DNA of 27,098 bases from an uncultured Treponema sp. (GTDB lineage Bacteria; Spirochaetota; Spirochaetia; Treponematales; Treponemataceae): positions 1 through 27,098 of the forward strand of contig CAKUWD010000016.1 of the NCBI GenBank assembly GCA_934699065.1. Reading direction: 5' to 3'. Below, piece by piece: positions 6,345 through 16,700 of this stretch (positions within the stretch are counted from its first letter, which is position 1; each line of letters begins with the position of its first letter). The notes beneath the pieces were generated by a model, which did no database searches, was not told the DNA's origin, and worked only from the letters and a program-made list of their open reading frames with translations. A program made the position numbers and the translations under genes.

Positions 6345-7820
6345 ATGGAACTTTTATCACCAGCAGGTAATGTCGAAAAATTATATTACGCTTATGCTTA
6401 TGGAGCAGATGCCGCTTACATCGGCTTAAAGAAATTTTCGCTTCGTGTAAAAGCCGATAATTTTTATGAAGACGAATACAAAAAAGTTCAGGCTCTTAAG
6501 GAAAAGTTTCCCGGACGCCGTCTTCATTGTGCGCTGAATATTTCCTTTCATGATGAAGAAATTGATGCGCTTAAAGCTAATCTTGATTATTTCCGCCAGT
6601 ATCCTATAGATGCTTTTATTGTTCAGGATATTGGAATTGTACCTTTACTTCAAAAAGAATTTCCGAATGCCCAGCTTCATCTTTCAACACAAGCAAGCTG
6701 CGTAAACAGTGAAGCTGTAAAGATGTATAAGTCGCTGGGCTTCAGCCGAATTGTTTTGGGGCGTGAAATTTCTATAGAACAGATTCGCCGTATAAAAGAT
6801 GCTGTACCCGACATGGAGCTTGAAACTTTTGTTCATGGAGCTATGTGTATTGCTTATGCCGGTCGCTGCCTTATGAGTGCATACCTTACCGGTCGTTCGG
6901 CGCAGAGCGGGTTCTGCTCGCATACCTGCCGCTGGAATTTTAAGGTGGACGGGAAGGCTGACGCGGAAAATTTAGAGGCGGCGCGGGCCCTTGCTCAGAG
7001 CGGACTTTTGACTCTGGAAGAAGAACAGCGTCCTGGTGAAAAGTTTCCTGTTTTTGAAGGAGACGGTTTTACAGCAGTTCTTTCTTCTAAAGATTTACGA
7101 ATGATTGAGCACCTCGGCGACCTTCGCGATGCCGGAGTTGATTCGCTGAAAATCGAAGGCCGCATGAAAAGTGTTTATTATGTGGCAATGGTTACCCGTG
7201 CTTACCGCAAGGCTCTTGATGCTCTGGAAGGAAAACTCAGTTCAGAAGAGGCTGCTCCTTTTATTGCTGAACTTGATAATGTTGCTCACCGCGAAAGTAC
7301 TACAGGCTTTTATTATAATAAGGCAAATGCCGATGAAACTACGACAGGAGCCAGTGACAGTAAATATCAGCTTGCAGCAGAGATTGGAGAAGAACTTTCT
7401 TCTGATGAGTTTGAGGCTCTTTACGAACAGGGCCAGAGCCGCTACCAGGCTTCACAAAAAGAGCTTGAAGCAATGCATCCGGCTGCCCGAGAAGCCCGCC
7501 TGAAAGATCTTGAAATTCATACAGACCGCCGCATAATTCCTTTTGAAAAAAAAGATGGCTGGTATATGTATACAATCACCGCCATGAATATGATAAAAAC
7601 TGGTGAGAGCATAGAATTTGTTTCTCCAGGGTTTTGTTCTCTGACACTCGCACCCGAAGAGTGGGAAATCATAAATCTTGAAACTGGCCTTAAGCTTAAC
7701 TGGACCTGCGACGGTCACCCTACGGCAATTTATTTAAAACATAAATTACCTGAAGGAACTCTTTTGCGCACTCTTGATCCCGATTATATAGAAGGAAAAA
7801 TTCGGGATACTGGAAGATAA
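6345..7820 (+). CDS. Peptidase U32 family protein, probable tRNA hydroxylation protein (TrhP/YegQ-like)
   Basis: A 491-residue cytosolic protein that opens with MELLSPAGN, the typical U32 start. The U32 signature is present as ETFVHGAMC ... GRC, giving C168 and C175, followed by C191 and C195 in SGFCSHTCRW. This four-cysteine set is thought to hold an iron-sulfur cluster. Despite the name, characterised members (TrhP/YegQ, RlhA) hydroxylate RNA bases using prephenate-derived chemistry. Its length and motif spacing fit the TrhP type, which makes 5-hydroxyuridine at the tRNA wobble position, better than the longer RlhA. GGAG about 6 bases upstream supports the start. The next gene begins one base after its stop, so the two are probably co-transcribed. 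Confidence 0.85.
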   Translation: MELLSPAGNVEKLYYAYAYGADAAYIGLKKFSLRVKADNFYEDEYKKVQALKEKFPGRRLHCALNISFHDEEIDALKANLDYFRQYPIDAFIVQDIGIVPLLQKEFPNAQLHLSTQASCVNSEAVKMYKSLGFSRIVLGREISIEQIRRIKDAVPDMELETFVHGAMCIAYAGRCLMSAYLTGRSAQSGFCSHTCRWNFKVDGKADAENLEAARALAQSGLLTLEEEQRPGEKFPVFEGDGFTAVLSSKDLRMIEHLGDLRDAGVDSLKIEGRMKSVYYVAMVTRAYRKALDALEGKLSSEEAAPFIAELDNVAHRESTTGFYYNKANADETTTGASDSKYQLAAEIGEELSSDEFEALYEQGQSRYQASQKELEAMHPAAREARLKDLEIHTDRRIIPFEKKDGWYMYTITAMNMIKTGESIEFVSPGFCSLTLAPEEWEIINLETGLKLNWTCDGHPTAIYLKHKLPEGTLLRTLDPDYIEGKIRDTGR

Positions 7821-7821
7821 A

Positions 7822-8565
7822 ATGTTTATTCAAAAAAATGATTTAAGAAAAAAACTTTTAATATTATGTATGTTACTGTTTGCGGCTCCTGCTTTTTGTG
7901 GAACTGTAAATCTGTTTACCAACGTCAGACCTGATATGACGGCTTCAGTGGGTATTTCCGGCTGTCTGAAAAGGGATTTGCGTGCAGCACCATTTATTAT
8001 GGATAGTGTTTTTACTGCAGATTTTAAAGAGCTGTATTTTGACTGCGGTTCTGCCTTGCAAGATCAGAAATTTGATTTTACGACAAATGTTTTTTATATG
8101 CCCACTTTTTTTGAAAAGTTTCGTGCCGGGCTTGGATTTGGTTATCATTTTTACAGATATTTTAATGAGTTTTCAGAAAATGATATTTTGCTTTCGCTTC
8201 GATTCTGCTGGTGTAAAACTTCATTTTTTAACTGGAATTTTACAGCAGGTTTTCTTTTGAAAAATTCTTTGATTGATGCAATGGCAAAATATAAATCCAG
8301 TTTATTTACAAATTCGTATTTTCTTGATTTACGTTTTGACTGGAATTTTACTTCACAGCTTAAGGCCTGGTGTTCAGTTTCTTCTATTGATTATTTTGAT
8401 TATCCTTTGATTGGAACTCCTTTTTTTAAGAGTGGCATCTCTTATAAGTTCTTAGATAATGTGAGTCTTGATTTTTCTCTTTCTCTAAAATTTGTAGATA
8501 TGATAACAAGTGCTGTTTATCTGAATGAATGTATTTTAAAAACTGGCGTAAAGGTGTATTTCTGA
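7822..8565 (+). CDS. Exported outer-membrane-type protein, unknown function
   Basis: A 247-residue protein with a signal peptide (charged start, hydrophobic residues about 13-23, likely cleavage after AFC). The mature chain is rich in aromatic residues in short alternating stretches (for example FRAGLGFGYHFYRYF, WNFTAGFLL, LDLRFDWNF) and ends in VKVYF, consistent with an outer-membrane beta-barrel of roughly ten strands. No family was recognised. GGAAG in the end of the U32 gene serves as ribosome binding site. The start is 1 base after the U32 stop, and its own stop overlaps the next start as TGATG. It is thus the middle gene of a three-gene unit. Confidence 0.6.
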   Translation: MFIQKNDLRKKLLILCMLLFAAPAFCGTVNLFTNVRPDMTASVGISGCLKRDLRAAPFIMDSVFTADFKELYFDCGSALQDQKFDFTTNVFYMPTFFEKFRAGLGFGYHFYRYFNEFSENDILLSLRFCWCKTSFFNWNFTAGFLLKNSLIDAMAKYKSSLFTNSYFLDLRFDWNFTSQLKAWCSVSSIDYFDYPLIGTPFFKSGISYKFLDNVSLDFSLSLKFVDMITSAVYLNECILKTGVKVYF

Positions 8566-9398
8566 TGAAAAGAAAATTTTTAAAATCAATTATAATTCTG
8601 CTTTCCTTTTTTATGACTTCCTGTTATGGAAGCTGGAATATTTTTTATGAAGGAAACAATGTTGATTACAGAACACCGGTAATGCCTGTGCTTAATGACC
8701 TTGCAGATTTGTCAGGAAGTTATAATGTTCTTATTCTTACTGATACACATTTTGGTTATAAAAATAAAGAGGCTCCGCTTGCGGCTTTGTATCTCTGGCT
8801 GGATTCTGTAAAAGGCACTGCGGCCGCACCTGCTTTTGCAATCTGTCTTGGTGATGCTGTAGATACAGGTGCTCAGGGAGAATATGAAGAATATCTTCGG
8901 TTTTGTGAAACTTTGAAGAATCTTTATGGAATAAGGGTTGTCTTTAATACCTGTGGAAATCACGACATCTACCAGTCGCACTGGGGAAACTGGCAGGCAA
9001 ACTGCTATCCGCATACATCCTTTTATAAATTTAAAACTGCAAACTTTTCATGGTATTCTTTTGATACTGCTTCCGGAACTTTGGGTACAAATCAGCTGGA
9101 TATTATGAAAAAGGATATGGAAGCTGATCCAAATCCGAAAATTGTTTTTTCACATTATCCGCTTAGTGAATATCATCTTGCATTTGGCTTGGGTGACACT
9201 ACAGAACGAAATCTTTTAATAAGTACTTTTCTAAAAAACAATGTCCGCTGTTATTTTGGAGGTCATAATCATTACAGTCATTTTTCTGATATGGGCTTGT
9301 ATGATTACTGCTGTCCTTCTTTCAGATTTAACGAGGCGTGGACGGTGCTTCATGTGAATGAAAATGATGGCACTGCGATGGCGGAGTTTTCGAAATAG
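8565..9398 (+). CDS. Lipoprotein metallophosphoesterase
   Basis: A 277-residue calcineurin-like phosphoesterase. Metal-binding motifs appear in the canonical order: DTH (60-62), GD (96-97), GNHD (131-134), H197 in FSHYP, and GGHNH (232-236). The N-terminus is a lipoprotein signal (MKRK, hydrophobic run, FMTSC with C20 as lipid anchor, a loose spirochaetal lipobox), so it should act in the periplasm or at the surface on an unknown phosphoester. The ATG at 8565 overlaps the upstream TGA and starts the signal peptide. A longer in-frame start at 8529 would bury it. The stop lies one base from the end of the convergent rel gene, with no visible terminator between them. Confidence 0.82.
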   Translation: MKRKFLKSIIILLSFFMTSCYGSWNIFYEGNNVDYRTPVMPVLNDLADLSGSYNVLILTDTHFGYKNKEAPLAALYLWLDSVKGTAAAPAFAICLGDAVDTGAQGEYEEYLRFCETLKNLYGIRVVFNTCGNHDIYQSHWGNWQANCYPHTSFYKFKTANFSWYSFDTASGTLGTNQLDIMKKDMEADPNPKIVFSHYPLSEYHLAFGLGDTTERNLLISTFLKNNVRCYFGGHNHYSHFSDMGLYDYCCPSFRFNEAWTVLHVNENDGTAMAEFSK

Positions 9399-9399
9399 C

Positions 9400-11247
9400 T
9401 TAGTTTGACGGTGTGGTTGGTACATCCCAGGCAACTTCTACACTGCGGTCTTCTTTGTGAGGAATGCGCTGGTAAATGAGACAGTCGGCGCGGTGAATTG
9501 AAACACCCTTTGTTCTTGTTACATAGCCTGCAATAAGATCCGGATATTCCGGCTTACAGCACTGGGCAAGATTGTAGAGGACGCGGCGTTCTCCCTGTAC
9601 AAGGACTCCGTATTTTTTATGCGGTTTAAGCTCTGGTGCTTCTTTTACGCCTTTTTTTGGGCGTGTTTTTTTAACGCGGTTAAAGTGGGTGTTGCCGCCT
9701 GTTCCGCTCATTCCAACTGTACCTTCGATTCCGGCAGCAGCCGCCTGTTCTTCTGCTTTGAGGGCCAGACGTTCGCTGAAGGTCGGGTCATTTGCCATGA
9801 GCCAGCTGTGAATCTTCTGGTGAGCCTTTGTTGTTTTTACAAGCTTAAGCTGGGCTTCTGTCGGGTGAGCCTGAGGATTTGTGATTACTTCAATAATCTG
9901 AGTATTTTGCAGGGGGCGTGAAAGCGGAATGATTTTTCCGTCTGCCTTTGCAGCGATGATTTTTTCGCCGACAGCTGAGTGAACGGAATAGGCAAAGTCG
10001 ATTGCTGTTGCACCGGTCGGGAGCTTTTTTACATCGCCTTTTGGCGTGAATACGTAAATCTCGTCGCCAAGCAGTTCGTTTTTGAGGGTTTCAAAGTTGT
10101 TGCCTTCTGTGAGACTGTCTTTGAATTGCTGGAGCTTGTTGTAAATGGCCAGGCGGTCTTCTTCAATCAGTTCGCGAGAGCTTCCTTTTTTATACAGCCA
10201 GTGAGAAGCAATTCCGTGTTCAGCCATGTTGTGCATATCATGAGTGCGGATCTGAATCTCAAGAGGTTTTCCTTCGCACATAACTGTTGTATGAAGCGAC
10301 TGATATCCGTTTGCCTTTGGCATGGCAATATAATCTTTAAAACGCCCGTCGAGAGGTTTCCATAATCCGTGAACAATTCCAACGAGAGTGTAACATTCTG
10401 CAGGGGTGTTGCAGAGAATACGAAGCGCGAGCAGGTCAAAAAGTTCTCCTGCTTCTTTGTTGCGCTTTCTCATCTTCTGATATATTGAATAAAAGTGTTT
10501 GGCGCGGCTTTGGATTTCAATCTTCATGCCCATTTTGTCTGCAGATTTGTAAATGCTGTTTACAGCTTTTTCGAGATAGCTTGAACGCTCATCTTTTTTC
10601 TGGGCTACAATTGCTTTAATCTGCTGGAAGACTGCCGGGTTTGTATATTTTAAACTGAGGTCTTCAAATTCATTTTTTTCAGCCTGCATTCCAAGCCTGT
10701 CTGCAAGAGGTGCCCAGATTTCAATAACTGCCGAAGCAATTACATGCTGGTCTGCTGCCGTAAAACTTTTGATATTACGGATTCGATCCAGGCGGTCTGC
10801 AAGTGTAATCAGAATGATTCTGGCATCATCACACATTGCAAAAAGCATGTTACGGATTGCGTCCGACTGATGCATTGTTTTTGTGTTTATAGGAAGATTG
10901 AGAATCTTGTTTACAGTGAGAATTATCTTGCAGACATTTTCGCCGAACTGTTTTGAAAGCTCTTCGTCGTTTACATCAAAATCTTTTATGGAATGAAGAA
11001 GGGCTGCAACCAGAGTAGGACTGTCGAGTTTGCTTTCTGCAAGAATATGAGCGACTCTAAGCGGATGGAGATAGTAAGGCTTACCACATTCGCGTGTTTT
11101 ATCCCCAGACTTGTTTACAAGGAGAGACCACGCCTGTGTAACTGCCTCTTTTTCTTCTGGAGAAAGGTATTCGTGTTTTGAAAAGAACTCTTCCAGAAGG
11201 GCAGCCGGATTTTTAATGTCAGAATCAAAAACTTTTTCGCTGCTCAT
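9400..11247 (-). CDS. rel: RelA/SpoT homologue, predicted (p)ppGpp synthetase with an inactive hydrolase domain
   Basis: A 615-residue long RSH protein. Domains: HD-type region about 30-200, synthetase about 240-355, TGS about 396-458, a helical stretch, then the conserved-cysteine domain with CC at 563-564 and HRADC at 585-589. The synthetase looks intact (RAKHFYSIYQKM, FDLLALRI, GRFKDYIAMPKANGYQSLHTT, EIQIRT), so it should make (p)ppGpp from ATP and GTP/GDP. In the hydrolase half the HDxxED motif reads HSIKDF (85-90), and the usual Asn of DRLHNMR is Arg (R155), so hydrolysis is probably lost. The C-terminal ACT domain of full-length Rel/SpoT is absent. A TATATA box and AGGG lie just upstream of the ATG. 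Confidence 0.9.
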   Translation of the reverse strand: MSSEKVFDSDIKNPAALLEEFFSKHEYLSPEEKEAVTQAWSLLVNKSGDKTRECGKPYYLHPLRVAHILAESKLDSPTLVAALLHSIKDFDVNDEELSKQFGENVCKIILTVNKILNLPINTKTMHQSDAIRNMLFAMCDDARIILITLADRLDRIRNIKSFTAADQHVIASAVIEIWAPLADRLGMQAEKNEFEDLSLKYTNPAVFQQIKAIVAQKKDERSSYLEKAVNSIYKSADKMGMKIEIQSRAKHFYSIYQKMRKRNKEAGELFDLLALRILCNTPAECYTLVGIVHGLWKPLDGRFKDYIAMPKANGYQSLHTTVMCEGKPLEIQIRTHDMHNMAEHGIASHWLYKKGSSRELIEEDRLAIYNKLQQFKDSLTEGNNFETLKNELLGDEIYVFTPKGDVKKLPTGATAIDFAYSVHSAVGEKIIAAKADGKIIPLSRPLQNTQIIEVITNPQAHPTEAQLKLVKTTKAHQKIHSWLMANDPTFSERLALKAEEQAAAAGIEGTVGMSGTGGNTHFNRVKKTRPKKGVKEAPELKPHKKYGVLVQGERRVLYNLAQCCKPEYPDLIAGYVTRTKGVSIHRADCLIYQRIPHKEDRSVEVAWDVPTTPSN

Positions 11248-11325
11248 ACTGTCACCCTATATAAAAAATAACAGATAATTCTAAAAATTTACAGTATCTT
11301 TCTATAAAATCTATTGTTATTTTAG

Positions 11326-11331
11326 TATAAT
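11326..11331 (+). promoter_or_regulatory. -10 box of the efflux operon
   Basis: TATAAT lies 16 bases before the TolC-like ATG, with AGGAAAA as ribosome binding site in between. No convincing -35 is visible. It lies in the 100-base gap between the divergent rel gene and the efflux operon. Confidence 0.45.
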
Positions 11332-11347
11332 CTAACAGGAAAAGTGT

Positions 11348-12658
11348 ATGAAACGTATTTTAATTGCATTTGCATTTGCTGCTTCGTCTGCATTGTTATT
11401 TGCGCAGGAAGCAGCTGATAAAATCAGAACAATTACAGTGGATGAAGCAGTAATTCTTGCAGCAGATAATAATATAAGCCTTAAACAGCAGAGACTTTCT
11501 CTTGAAACTCTTGAAAGAAAAAATAAAACTTCCTGGAATGCGATTGGGCCTTCGGCTTCTGTCAGCGGTAATCTTGGCCTTCCTCTGGATGGTCTTGTAA
11601 CTGGTAAAGAGGCTTCTTCGAAATTTACTTATGGCGTAAGTGCCTCGATTGGTCTTTCGCTTACTCCCTCGCTCTATACAGCAGTCAGGGATGCAAAACT
11701 CAGATATGAAAGCGGGAAAACAGGGTATGAGACGGCGGTTCGTCAGATAGAACTGAATGTTCGCAAGCTTTTTTACAATCTGATTTATACAAAAGAAAGC
11801 ATGGCTTTGCAGAAAAGAAATATGGAAACGGCAAAGCTCCGCTACGAAAACAACCGCGACAAATATAACCGCGGCCAGCTTTCGGAACTGGATCTTTTGC
11901 AGTCTCAGTATGCTTATGAAAGCCAGCGGCCTGCAATTGAGTCTGCTGAAATTGCATATCAGAATAGTATTGCTTCCTTTAAGCAGGTGCTGGGAATTTC
12001 CCAAAACGAAAAAATTGAGCTTTCAGGCTCTCTTTCTGATGCTGTTCCGCCGGATTCTTTTACCCTCACTCAATCTGTAGAAGATATTCCTTCTGTAAAA
12101 AAACTTGAAGCAAGCATAGAAATGCAAAAGAATTCGCTTCTTGCAACCCGCTTTTCTGCTTACGGGCCATCTCTTTCGGCTTCTTATTCATGGGGCTTGA
12201 ATGGAAGTGATAAAACCGAAGGAATCAAAAATCATCAGGAAAATCATTCTCTTTCATTTAATGTAAGAATTCCGCTGGATGGGCTTTTGCCATGGTCAAA
12301 TGGTTCGCAGAGTATAGCAAATCAAAAGGCAAGTCTTGCGGATCTTGAACTTCAGCTTGAAAACGAAAAAACAACGGCTTCGCTCACAATTCAAAACAGC
12401 ATAAAAAATATTATTCAAAAGCAGAGTCAGATGGATATGCTCGACCGCAATGTTGAAATTGCACAGAAGGCTTATGATATGACGCTTACTGCTTATAATC
12501 ATGGTTCGCGCGACCTGCTTACTTTGCAGAATGCTTCAGACTCGCTTTTGAAAGCCAGAACAGAAAGAGAACTGCAGGTATATAATTTGATTTGTGCAGT
12601 ATTAGATCTGGAAAATACACTGGGGATTCCGTTTGGTTCTCTGGGAGAAGATAAATAG
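11348..12658 (+). CDS. TolC-family outer-membrane efflux channel (BesC-like)
   Basis: A 436-residue protein with signal peptide (cleavage near LFAQ, about residue 20) and two similar halves rich in long helices, the TolC layout: each half has paired coiled-coil helices (about 100-215 and 320-420) separated by strands. Family hallmarks include ELDLLQSQYAYESQRPAIESAEIAYQNSIASFKQVLG in the first half (coiled-coil arm) and the parallel AYDMTLTAYNHGSRDLLTLQNAS in the second. It should form the trimeric outer-membrane duct of the pump encoded downstream. First gene of a four-gene operon, with an 8-base gap to the adaptor. Confidence 0.88.
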   Translation: MKRILIAFAFAASSALLFAQEAADKIRTITVDEAVILAADNNISLKQQRLSLETLERKNKTSWNAIGPSASVSGNLGLPLDGLVTGKEASSKFTYGVSASIGLSLTPSLYTAVRDAKLRYESGKTGYETAVRQIELNVRKLFYNLIYTKESMALQKRNMETAKLRYENNRDKYNRGQLSELDLLQSQYAYESQRPAIESAEIAYQNSIASFKQVLGISQNEKIELSGSLSDAVPPDSFTLTQSVEDIPSVKKLEASIEMQKNSLLATRFSAYGPSLSASYSWGLNGSDKTEGIKNHQENHSLSFNVRIPLDGLLPWSNGSQSIANQKASLADLELQLENEKTTASLTIQNSIKNIIQKQSQMDMLDRNVEIAQKAYDMTLTAYNHGSRDLLTLQNASDSLLKARTERELQVYNLICAVLDLENTLGIPFGSLGEDK

Positions 12659-12666
12659 AGGTTTTT

Positions 12667-13716
12667 ATGAGCAGAAAAAGATTTTCAACTACAGCTATTA
12701 TTGTGATTGTACTTCTTGCTGTTACGGCAGGAGGAGTTTTTTTGATTAACAGTTCTGCAAAAAAGAAGAAGGCTGCTGCTGGGGGTGCCGGCGGATTCGG
12801 TGGTTTTGGCGGAGGCAGGGCTCCTCAAACTGCAACAGCTGTTCGTACTACTGTAGCAAAAAATCAGACTATTACTGATTTTGTTTATACAAACGGCGAA
12901 ATTGAAACCCAGAAATCTATAGAAGTTTTTCCTTCGATTGGCGGTAAGGTTGTAGAGATGCATGTTTCCCTTGGTTCTTCTGTAAAACAGGGAGATGTCA
13001 TTGCTTATATCGACCCGTCTGAACCTGGAAGTTATTATGCAAAGAGCCCGGTTATTGCACCTATTGACGGAAGCATCATTACCTCGCCTGTAAAAATCGG
13101 GCAGAAGGTTAGTATGTCTTCTGTAATTACAAAAATTGGTGATATCAACAATCTTCAGATTACGGCAAAGGTTCCTGAGCGCTATGTTGCAGATATCGCA
13201 ATCGGTCAGAAGGCAGAAATTACTCTTCAGGCTTATGGCGAAGAAAAGTTTATTGCTTCTGTTGTTCGTATTTCTCCGGTTGTAGACCCTTCTACCCGTA
13301 CTAAAGAAATCATTTTGAATTTTGATAAGCATTACGACAAGGTTAATGCCGGAATGTTTGCACGCGTAAAGCTTTTTACTCTTGATTACGGCGGATACCC
13401 GGTTGTTGCCCAGGATGCTTTTGTTGAAAACAGCGATGAATATTATCTTTACATTGTAAAAGAGGATAGCACTGTAACAAAACGAAAGGTTGTCCGCGGA
13501 AAAAATATAGACGGCTATTATCAGGTAGTTGATGGGCTTGCTGCCGGCGAAGTTGTTGTACTTGAGGGTATGCTTTCGCTTTATGAAGGCGCAAAAGTTC
13601 GTGATATCAGCGGAAACGTTGAATTTGTTGAAGCGGCTCCTCCGGCTCCAGATGCTGCAGAAGGCGGCAAAGATGGAAAGCCTGCCGCAGATAAAAAATC
13701 AGAAGGAAAGAAATAA
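12667..13716 (+). CDS. RND periplasmic adaptor (membrane fusion protein), hairpin-less BesA type
   Basis: A 349-residue adaptor anchored by an N-terminal membrane helix (about 9-27), followed by a Gly-rich linker (39-50). The two lipoyl half-motifs (about 91-116 and 123-148) are joined by only about ten residues. The alpha-helical hairpin of AcrA-like proteins is therefore missing, as described for BesA of Borrelia. Beta-barrel and membrane-proximal domains follow (about 160-320), then a low-complexity Ala/Pro/Lys tail. It should bridge the RND pump to the TolC-like channel. AGAGG lies upstream of the ATG, and its stop shares one base with the pump start (TAATG), indicating translational coupling. 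Confidence 0.88.
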   Translation: MSRKRFSTTAIIVIVLLAVTAGGVFLINSSAKKKKAAAGGAGGFGGFGGGRAPQTATAVRTTVAKNQTITDFVYTNGEIETQKSIEVFPSIGGKVVEMHVSLGSSVKQGDVIAYIDPSEPGSYYAKSPVIAPIDGSIITSPVKIGQKVSMSSVITKIGDINNLQITAKVPERYVADIAIGQKAEITLQAYGEEKFIASVVRISPVVDPSTRTKEIILNFDKHYDKVNAGMFARVKLFTLDYGGYPVVAQDAFVENSDEYYLYIVKEDSTVTKRKVVRGKNIDGYYQVVDGLAAGEVVVLEGMLSLYEGAKVRDISGNVEFVEAAPPAPDAAEGGKDGKPAADKKSEGKK

Positions 13717-16700
13717 TGAGTATAAGCAGAAAAACACTTGAACATCCGGTTCTTATTCTGATTGTTTTTGCACTGCTTGGAATGATTGGAATTTTTACGT
13801 TGAGCAATGTTGCAATTGCCCTTTTACCGGAAGTAGAAAATCCGTCGCTTTCGATTTATACAACTTATCCGAATGCAGACCCGGAATCTGTGGAAAAATC
13901 TATAACTAAACTGATTGAAAGCTCGGTTATGAGCGTAAATGGTCTTAAAAATCTTACTTCGAATTCCAGCGAGGGAACTTCGAATGTTTCTCTTGAATTT
14001 GAATATGGTACAAACCTTGATCAGGCAATGAATGATATTCGCGATAAGCTTGACCGTGTAAAGCGCGCTCTTCCCGATAATGCAAGTACGCCGAGTATTT
14101 TCAGGTTTTCCGGCGATAACGGCGAAATCATGCGAATTCTGATTCGCGGAAACCGTTCGGTTGATGACCTTAAATCGATTGCAGAAAGTAATGTTGTTAG
14201 TATTCTTGAGCAGGCCGATGGAGTAGGTGAAGCTGAGGTTTACGGTGGACGTGCCGCCCAGGTGAATGTAAAACTCGATCAGAACAGGATGGCGGCTTAC
14301 GGCTTTACTGTTCCAACGGTTACAGGAGCTCTTTCAAGACAGAACCTTGAGCTTGGTGGCGGTAAGGTTCAGGAAGGACACAAAAATTATATTGTTCGTA
14401 CAACAGGAGAATATACTTCTCTTGATGAAATTAATGACACAGTAATTACTACGATAAATGGTTACAGCATCCGTTTGCGTGATGTTGGTGAAGCTGTAAT
14501 CGGTTATGGAGATACAACTCAGGAATCTTTTATCAATGGTGAAAAGGGTGTTTATATAAGCGTTACAAAGCAGTCTGACTCCAATTCGGTAACGGTTGCA
14601 AATAATGTTTATAAAAAGATTGAACAGGCTCAGCAGAATCTTCCGCCGGATGTAACTCTGGAAATTATTCAGGATACAACAGATGCAATTCGTGAAACAA
14701 TCAGTACTTTGATTGAATCTGCCTGGCAGGGACTTGTGCTTGCCGTTATCATTCTTTTTATCTTCTTACAGAATTTTAAATCTACAATCATTATTTCAAT
14801 TTCCATTCCGCTTTCTATTATCATTACACTTTTTGCAATGAGCATGTTCGGACTTACTTTGAATATGATGACTCTTACAGGACTTATTCTTGGAGTTGGT
14901 ATGATTGTAGATGCGTCTATCGTAATGATTGATAATATCTACACCTACCGGCAGCGAGGGGCTAAACCGCGAACTTCTGCAGTTCTTGGTTCTCAGGAAA
15001 TGCTGATGTCGGTAATTTCGGGTAACCTCACAACAATCTGTGTATTTATACCATTTGTTTTCTTTATAAAAGATTTAGGCTTTATGGGGCAGATGTTCAA
15101 GGGAGCAATCTTTACTATTGTAATTGCCCTTGTTTCATCTCTGCTCGTTGCAATTTTTCTGGTTCCGGTTCTTGCCGGTAAGTTCCTGCCTCTTTCGAAC
15201 AGAAAAGAAAAGCCTGTTACAAATCCTGTTTTGAAGAGACTTTACGGCTGCTTTGAAAATGTAATTCAGTTCTTTACAAATCTGTATGCAAGACTTTTGA
15301 AGAAGGCGCTGGATAACCGTCTTGTAACAATTGTTGCTGCAATTGGGGTTCTTGTGATTTCCTTTGCCTTTATTCCGACAATGCAGATTAACCAGATGCC
15401 GGCCGGACGAGATGATCAGGTTCAGCTGAACATTAATATGGCAACAGCAACTCCTTTCTCAGAAACAAAAGAAACTGTTCTTGCTCTCGAAGCTTATGTA
15501 AAGGAAGAGTGTAAGGGCTATAAGACAATTACAACTTCGATTGGCGGAAGAAATACAAACCGCGGTTCCATCACAATTGCTCTGCCGGAAACTGCAAAAC
15601 AGATTGACTCCGCTCAGGATATGCAGAACAAACTTCGCAAGCATTTTTCAGAATTTCCGAATGCCAGACTTTCCTTTAGTGAAGGTTTCCGCGGCCAGTG
15701 GATGGGAAGCAGTGTTGATATTGTTCTTCTTTCTGATGATATTGATGCGGCCCTTGATACAGCAGAAGAAATCCGCGAAGTAATTTCTGCAAACAAAAAA
15801 ATCAGTGAGCCTTCTGTAAGTATGGATAAAGGTTTGCCTCAGGTTGAAATTGTAATTGACCGTGAACGCGCCTACAATATGGGCGTAGATATTGCAACCG
15901 TAGCCCGCGAAATCAACTACGCCATCAATGGTTCTACAGCCTGCACCTACAAGAGCAACGGAAAAGATTACAGCGTAGTAGTTGCCTATCGCCCGGAAGA
16001 CCGCAAAACAATCAACGATCTTGAATCAATTTATGTGCGCGGAAACGGCGGTATGGTAAGTGTTGCAAACTTTGCTTCTATTAAAAAGGGACTTGGCCCG
16101 GTTTCTATCCGCCGCGAAAGTCAGAAGCGAATTATTCACGTTCGTGCAAGTAATCTTACAGAAGAAAATGACAATGTAATTGAACAGGAAATAAAGGCTG
16201 CAATTCAGGAAAATGTAATTGTTCCTGATTCAGTAGTAATCAATTACAAGGGCGCCTGGAAAGACACTGTTGACCAGTACGGTTTTTATGCCAAGATTGC
16301 AATTATGGCAATCCTGCTCGTATTTGGTGTAATGGCTGCAACTTACGAAAGCTTTAAGGCTCCGCTTATCAACCTTGCTACAATGCCGTTTATTATCATT
16401 GGTGTAATTTTAATTCATAAGATAATCGGAGAGGCACTTTCCTTCATGACTGCAATTGGTGTAATCATGCTGATTGGTATTGTAGTAAATAACGGTATTA
16501 TCCTTGTTGACTATACGAATATTCTTGTGGGACGCGGCCTCGAATTGAAAGAGGCCTGCTTTGAATCAGGAAAGAGCCGCTTCCGCCCTGTTTTGATGAC
16601 AACTCTTACAACAATTCTTGGTATGCTTCCAATGTGTTTTACAACAGACGGACAGTCGAGCATGGTTCGCCCGATTGCGATTGCGGTTGTTGGAGGTTTG

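Noticed and set aside
8529..8564. Earlier ATG for the metallophosphoesterase
   Set aside because: It would place twelve residues before the lipoprotein signal; the TGATG overlap at 8565 fits coupling better.
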